A stretch of 34,128 nucleotides of DNA from Acetobacteraceae bacterium (GTDB taxonomy: Bacteria; Pseudomonadota; Alphaproteobacteria; Acetobacterales; Acetobacteraceae). The translations under genes and the position numbers were made by a program. The notes under the pieces are model-generated. The model did no database searches, was not told the origin of the DNA, and saw only the letters and a list, made by a program, of their open reading frames with translations. Where the stretch lies: assembly GCA_030041255.1 (NCBI GenBank), contig JASHOF010000013.1, forward strand, positions 1 through 34,128. The letters are read 5' to 3'. Shown one piece after another: positions 31,821-34,128 of the stretch; position 1 is the stretch's first letter, and every line of letters begins with the position of its first letter.

Positions 31821-32134
31821 TGTCAACGTCATTGGGCGTGACGGTACGGTCTCCGCGAAAGCTGCGAAGTTGACTGGGATATGGCTGTTGCGCAGCGCAG
31901 AGGGCAGAGCCGTTGAGACGACGGTTTGCAGACTCTGATTCGCGGATTGGCTACCGCATTTCCGTGTGTTCGTCCGGGGCTTCCTCGCTCTAGGAGCGGG
32001 CGTCGACGGTGTCGGCCACATAGTACAGCTCGAGGATTCCCCACCGAGGCCCTGCCCTCGGCGATGCGCAACAGGGATGTCAGTTGGAAGCTACGGTTCC
32101 TCCGCGTCGTCAGCACTGTCGTCGTTGCGGGCAA
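31821..32134 (-). ncRNA. Candidate bridge/seekRNA region downstream of the transposase
   Basis: This 314-bp non-coding end of the IS carries a 27-bp inverted repeat, 31885-31911 against 32048-32074, with 24 matching bases (core CTGTTGCGCA-n-CGC-n-GAGGGCAG-n-GCC) and 136 bases between. IS110-family elements encode a structured RNA that guides the transposase to target and donor DNA; in the IS1111 group it lies downstream of the gene, as here. Exact RNA ends and guide loops cannot be drawn by eye. The repeat may instead be a relic of a second copy. Confidence 0.35.
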
Positions 32135-33253
32135 TCAGCGCGGCGGAAGCGGCGCCACCTGCGCCCCGATCGCCCAGAGAAAGCCGGCCATCTCCCGGGC
32201 GATCGCCGTGACGACGACGGTGCGGCGTTTGCCTCTCGCCATCAGCCGACGATAGCGGCCGCACAGGCGCGTCTGCGCCTTCCACGCAATGTCCGTGACG
32301 CCCTTCGGCAGGTCATCGAGGCGACCCTGCAGATGCGCACTGACCCGGGCCGGGAAGCGATATGCCCAGGCCCCTTCGACCAGCGCCCGGCGGGCCCGGC
32401 TGTTGCCCGCCTTGCTGATGCTGCCGCGCCGGACCCTCTCGCCGGTCGAGTGCTCCGACGGCACCAGGCCCAGATAGGCCATGAGCTGCCGGGGATTGTC
32501 GAAGCGGCGTACGTCGCCAACCTCCGCTGCGAAGCTGACCGCGGTCGTGAACGCTACCCCGCGCACTGCCTGATACGCCGCCACAACTGGCGCCATCGAC
32601 CAAGCGTCCGCGATCTCTCTGACCTGCTGTGTCAGCCGCTCCAGCCGCACTTCGGCATCCGCGATCGCCTGCCGGTATTCGTTCAGCACAAGAAGCTGTG
32701 CCGGATGATCGAAACTCTGCTCGCACAACCAGCGCGTATGCGCCTTGCTCCAGGCGGTACGGCCGCTGAAGACCCGACCGTAGCGCAGGAGAAAGGACTG
32801 CAGGTGCTGGCGCGCACGACGCAATTCCCCGACCGCCGTCTCACGGGCTCGCACCAGCTCACGCACTGCTTCATGCGCCGCGTCCGGCACCCAGACCGTC
32901 GTCAACTCCCCGGCACGGTGCAACTTGGCCAGGCTCACCGCATCCCGTCGGTTGGTCTTCACCCGTTCGCCAGGCCGCCGCGGGATCAGTGACGGCGCTA
33001 CCACGGCGCACTCATGGCCGAGCGCCCTGATCTGCCGATACAATCCGTACCCCGTCGGCCCCGCTTCATAGCAAAACCTGAGCTTCGGATGCCGCTTCGC
33101 CAGCTTGTTCACCATCCGCTCAACCATCGCCGGCGCACTGTCGATGTCGCCCATGAAGCGCACTTCGCCGCCACGTCCTCCCTCGGCCACGGCCACAGAA
33201 ATCTTCACTTTCGACGTATCCAACCCAATAAAAACTTCGCTATTCTGCCGCAC
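32135..33253 (-). CDS. IS110-family DEDD transposase (IS1111 group)
   Basis: The 372-aa recombinase moves the IS using a RuvC-like N-terminal domain and a C-terminal domain with a catalytic serine. Acidic residues are in FIGLDTSKVKISVAV, RFCYEAGPTGYGL and TNRRDAVSLAKL. A coiled region follows (VRELVRARETAVGELRRARQ, then HLQSFLL). The C-terminal Transposase_20 domain reads AAEVGDVRRFDNPRQLMAYL and then GLVPSEHSTGERVRRGSISK with AGNSRARRALVEGAW; its SISKAGN is the usual serine region. The start is GTG at 33253 with GAGGA seven bases before it. The gene looks full length and intact, so the element may still be active. Confidence 0.92.
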   Translation of the reverse strand: MRQNSEVFIGLDTSKVKISVAVAEGGRGGEVRFMGDIDSAPAMVERMVNKLAKRHPKLRFCYEAGPTGYGLYRQIRALGHECAVVAPSLIPRRPGERVKTNRRDAVSLAKLHRAGELTTVWVPDAAHEAVRELVRARETAVGELRRARQHLQSFLLRYGRVFSGRTAWSKAHTRWLCEQSFDHPAQLLVLNEYRQAIADAEVRLERLTQQVREIADAWSMAPVVAAYQAVRGVAFTTAVSFAAEVGDVRRFDNPRQLMAYLGLVPSEHSTGERVRRGSISKAGNSRARRALVEGAWAYRFPARVSAHLQGRLDDLPKGVTDIAWKAQTRLCGRYRRLMARGKRRTVVVTAIAREMAGFLWAIGAQVAPLPPR

Positions 33254-33360
33254 GGCTCGTCCTCGCTATGTGGGAGGCTCTGTGCTGGCCTATCCAGCCC
33301 AACCCTCGCTCGTCACATACCGCAGCGACGAGCCACCCGCCCGCCTACGAACATACGGTC

Positions 33361-33423
33361 TATGATGACTAAGGACGGATGCTGTACACCAAGTCTGCTC
33401 GGCAAGCCAATCGTTGGTCGAAA
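33361..33423 (+). pseudogene. 3' remnant of the IS-interrupted YDERGR-repeat gene
   Basis: Joining this to the upstream half across the IS restores the frame: TMYT-YDD, then TAA at 33370-33372, then GRMLYTKSARQANRW. Comparison with the first repeat (YDERGRTLFTKS) shows that TAA replaces a glutamate codon, probably GAA. The gene thus carries a nonsense change as well as an insertion. The frame then continues open into the next gene. Confidence 0.65.
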
Positions 33424-33435
33424 GGGGGAACAACG

Positions 33436-33786
33436 ATGAGATCTGTCGCTCAGATCGAGGCGCAAGCACGAAGCGAGAGCATTAGACGTAGCATACGAGA
33501 GCTTGAGGGCATCATCGCCAACGGAACATTGCCTGCTATGACAGGCCCACTTCGTGAAAAATACTATGCCACGCTATGCGACCTTATCGGGAAGGAAGCC
33601 AAAGTATGGTACAAGTTGGGATTCCGTCGCTGTCACAAAGTGCTATATACGAACGGCAATACGACGGTGCGGAATGTCGCTAAAAATATGCGAATGTCAT
33701 CGGAGTACTTCGAGGGAATTCGGGTCAGACTGGCATCAACTATTGCAGTTGCCAAGAAGAAAAACGCGAATAAAAAGCGTTCTTAA
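33436..33786 (+). CDS. Orphan basic protein, 116 aa
   Basis: No family is recognised. The protein is helical at the start (SVAQIEAQARSESIRRSIRE then LEGIIANGTLPAM). The middle reads LREKYYATLCDLIGKEAKVW then YKLGFRRCHKVLY, and the tail is very basic (VAKKKNANKKRS). There is no signal or membrane segment. AAGGGGGA before the ATG at 33436 supports this start; the frame is open back to 33379 into the remnant of the interrupted gene, so an ancestral fusion cannot be excluded. Codon use is AT-richer than the core genes, as in the 81-aa gene before the IS. The lysine-rich tail suggests nucleic-acid contact, which is a guess. Confidence 0.55.
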   Translation: MRSVAQIEAQARSESIRRSIRELEGIIANGTLPAMTGPLREKYYATLCDLIGKEAKVWYKLGFRRCHKVLYTNGNTTVRNVAKNMRMSSEYFEGIRVRLASTIAVAKKKNANKKRS

Positions 33787-33790
33787 AGTC

Positions 33791-33924
33791 TGTCTCGAAT
33801 CGAGTAGAGAACGAAGGTAAGCCCTCGATTTGACACCGGCAACCGTACTCGCACCGTAGAATCGTCAGGCTCGAAGCCGTCGTTCGATGGCAACTCCTGT
33901 TTGTTACGACTTGATTTCGAGACA
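33791..33924. repeat. 134-bp unit with near-perfect terminal inverted repeats
   Basis: TGTCTCGAATC (33791-33801) and GATTTCGAGACA (33913-33924) match as inverted repeats with one extra base. The unit begins five bases after the 116-aa gene's stop and ends where the intron-like sequence begins. It has no coding capacity and could be a MITE-like element or the joined ends of a lost IS. Confidence 0.4.
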
Positions 33925-34128
33925 ACCTCTCAGAGCCTGGTAGAGTCGACGACAGGCGCGGTCGCTGTAGCCTCCCGGTGGGAGATTGGCGGCGCTTTCG
34001 CTCCGCCCCCTCAGTCCGGGCTGACATGGCCCCGTTTCCTGTCGCCGCTCATCGAACCGGACGTGCAGATTTCCCGCATCCGGCTCTCTCCCGTCCCGTC
34101 AGGCCGTCGCTCTCGGCAGGTCGGCGCG
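33925..34128 (-). other. Probable group II intron fragment, runs off the window
   Basis: On the minus strand, 34086-34054 reads GAGCCGGATGCGG, then GAAATCTGCAC, then GTCCGGTTC. This forms a hairpin of the conserved kind seen in bacterial group II introns (GAGCCG-n-ATGCG...GCAC-GT-n-CGGTTC), followed by GATGAGCG and a GGAAACGGGGCC run. An open frame from the ATG at 34027 starts with SARTEGAERKRRQSPTG but drifts into the 134-bp repeat unit, so the coding part is truncated or absent here. The rest of the intron would lie to the right. Confidence 0.45.

Larger units (their letters stand above)
31810..33360 (-). mobile_element. IS110-family insertion sequence, IS1111 type
   Basis: Limits are set by the interrupted reading frame on both sides (TACACC then TATGATGAC), giving about 1,551 bp. 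Subterminal perfect inverted repeats TATGTTCGT (31812-31820) and ACGAACATA (33347-33355) lie two and five bases inside the ends. Subterminal repeats of this kind are characteristic of the IS1111 group, while classic IS110 members lack them. The single gene is a DEDD transposase on the minus strand. There are about 93 bp of non-coding DNA upstream of it and about 315 bp downstream; in IS1111-type elements the guide RNA comes from the downstream end. No target-site duplication is apparent. Confidence 0.8.

Noticed and set aside
31648-31938. 96-aa protein as a complete gene
   Set aside because: Its last 43 codons lie in IS DNA, and the true continuation is found on the other side of the IS.
1-34128. 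CRISPR arrays, rRNA and tRNA genes
   Set aside because: No regularly spaced repeats, rRNA-like sequence or tRNA cloverleaf with the T-arm consensus was seen on either strand.

Overview
The window looks like a chromosomal segment of a high-GC alphaproteobacterium, probably Acetobacteraceae or a related Rhodospirillales lineage. The evidence is GC-rich codon use across most of the window, a GltD/GltB pair of alphaproteobacterial type, a CtaG/SCO cytochrome oxidase assembly pair, and many sugar ABC genes. Two islands have visibly lower GC: about 1-4,970 and about 31,170-31,810 plus 33,360-33,790. No tRNA, rRNA or CRISPR array was seen.

Region 1 (1 to about 4,970) is the right end of an integrated element with every gene on the minus strand. 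It holds a tyrosine integrase, an AlpA/excisionase-like HTH protein, a chain of small overlapping genes, and a primase-helicase that runs off the left edge. This layout resembles phage satellites (P4/PICI-like) or small integrative mobilizable elements. The element abuts a glutathione S-transferase gene that stops after about 86 codons, which suggests it inserted into that gene.

Region 2 (5,362-10,314) is a ribose/xylose-type ABC importer operon: a double-domain ATPase, a permease, and two tandem paralogous binding proteins. Region 3 (10,518-12,193) is a ctaG-SCO pair. Region 4 (12,738-18,706) is gltD-gltB, in the order D then B. Region 5 (18,762-21,740) contains a secreted CHRD protein, glutamyl-tRNA synthetase, and a decayed stretch. 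That stretch holds a hicBA toxin-antitoxin pair in which each gene carries a one-base frameshift, and a probable LuxR-type remnant. It is flanked by a 102-bp direct repeat of the gltX 5' end.

Region 6 (21,742-28,188) is a divergent sugar locus: a DeoR regulator facing an operon of a Tat-exported binding protein, two permeases, an ADP-dependent phosphofructokinase/glucokinase-family kinase and a LacD/YihT-like class I aldolase. It suggests import of a sugar, phosphorylation and aldol cleavage. No importer ATPase is present in the locus. Region 7 (28,468-31,169) pairs a phenylacetate-CoA-ligase-like enzyme with a homologue of DpgC, the cofactor-free arylacetyl-CoA dioxygenase. It suggests conversion of an arylacetate to an arylglyoxylate. 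Regions 6 and 7 are the best candidates for undescribed pathways.

Region 8 (31,170 to the end) is a low-GC accessory stretch. It has a strong sigma70-like promoter, two small orphan genes, and an IS110-family (IS1111-type) element that splits the second of them. After the element come another orphan gene, a 134-bp inverted-repeat unit and a probable group II intron fragment at the right edge.
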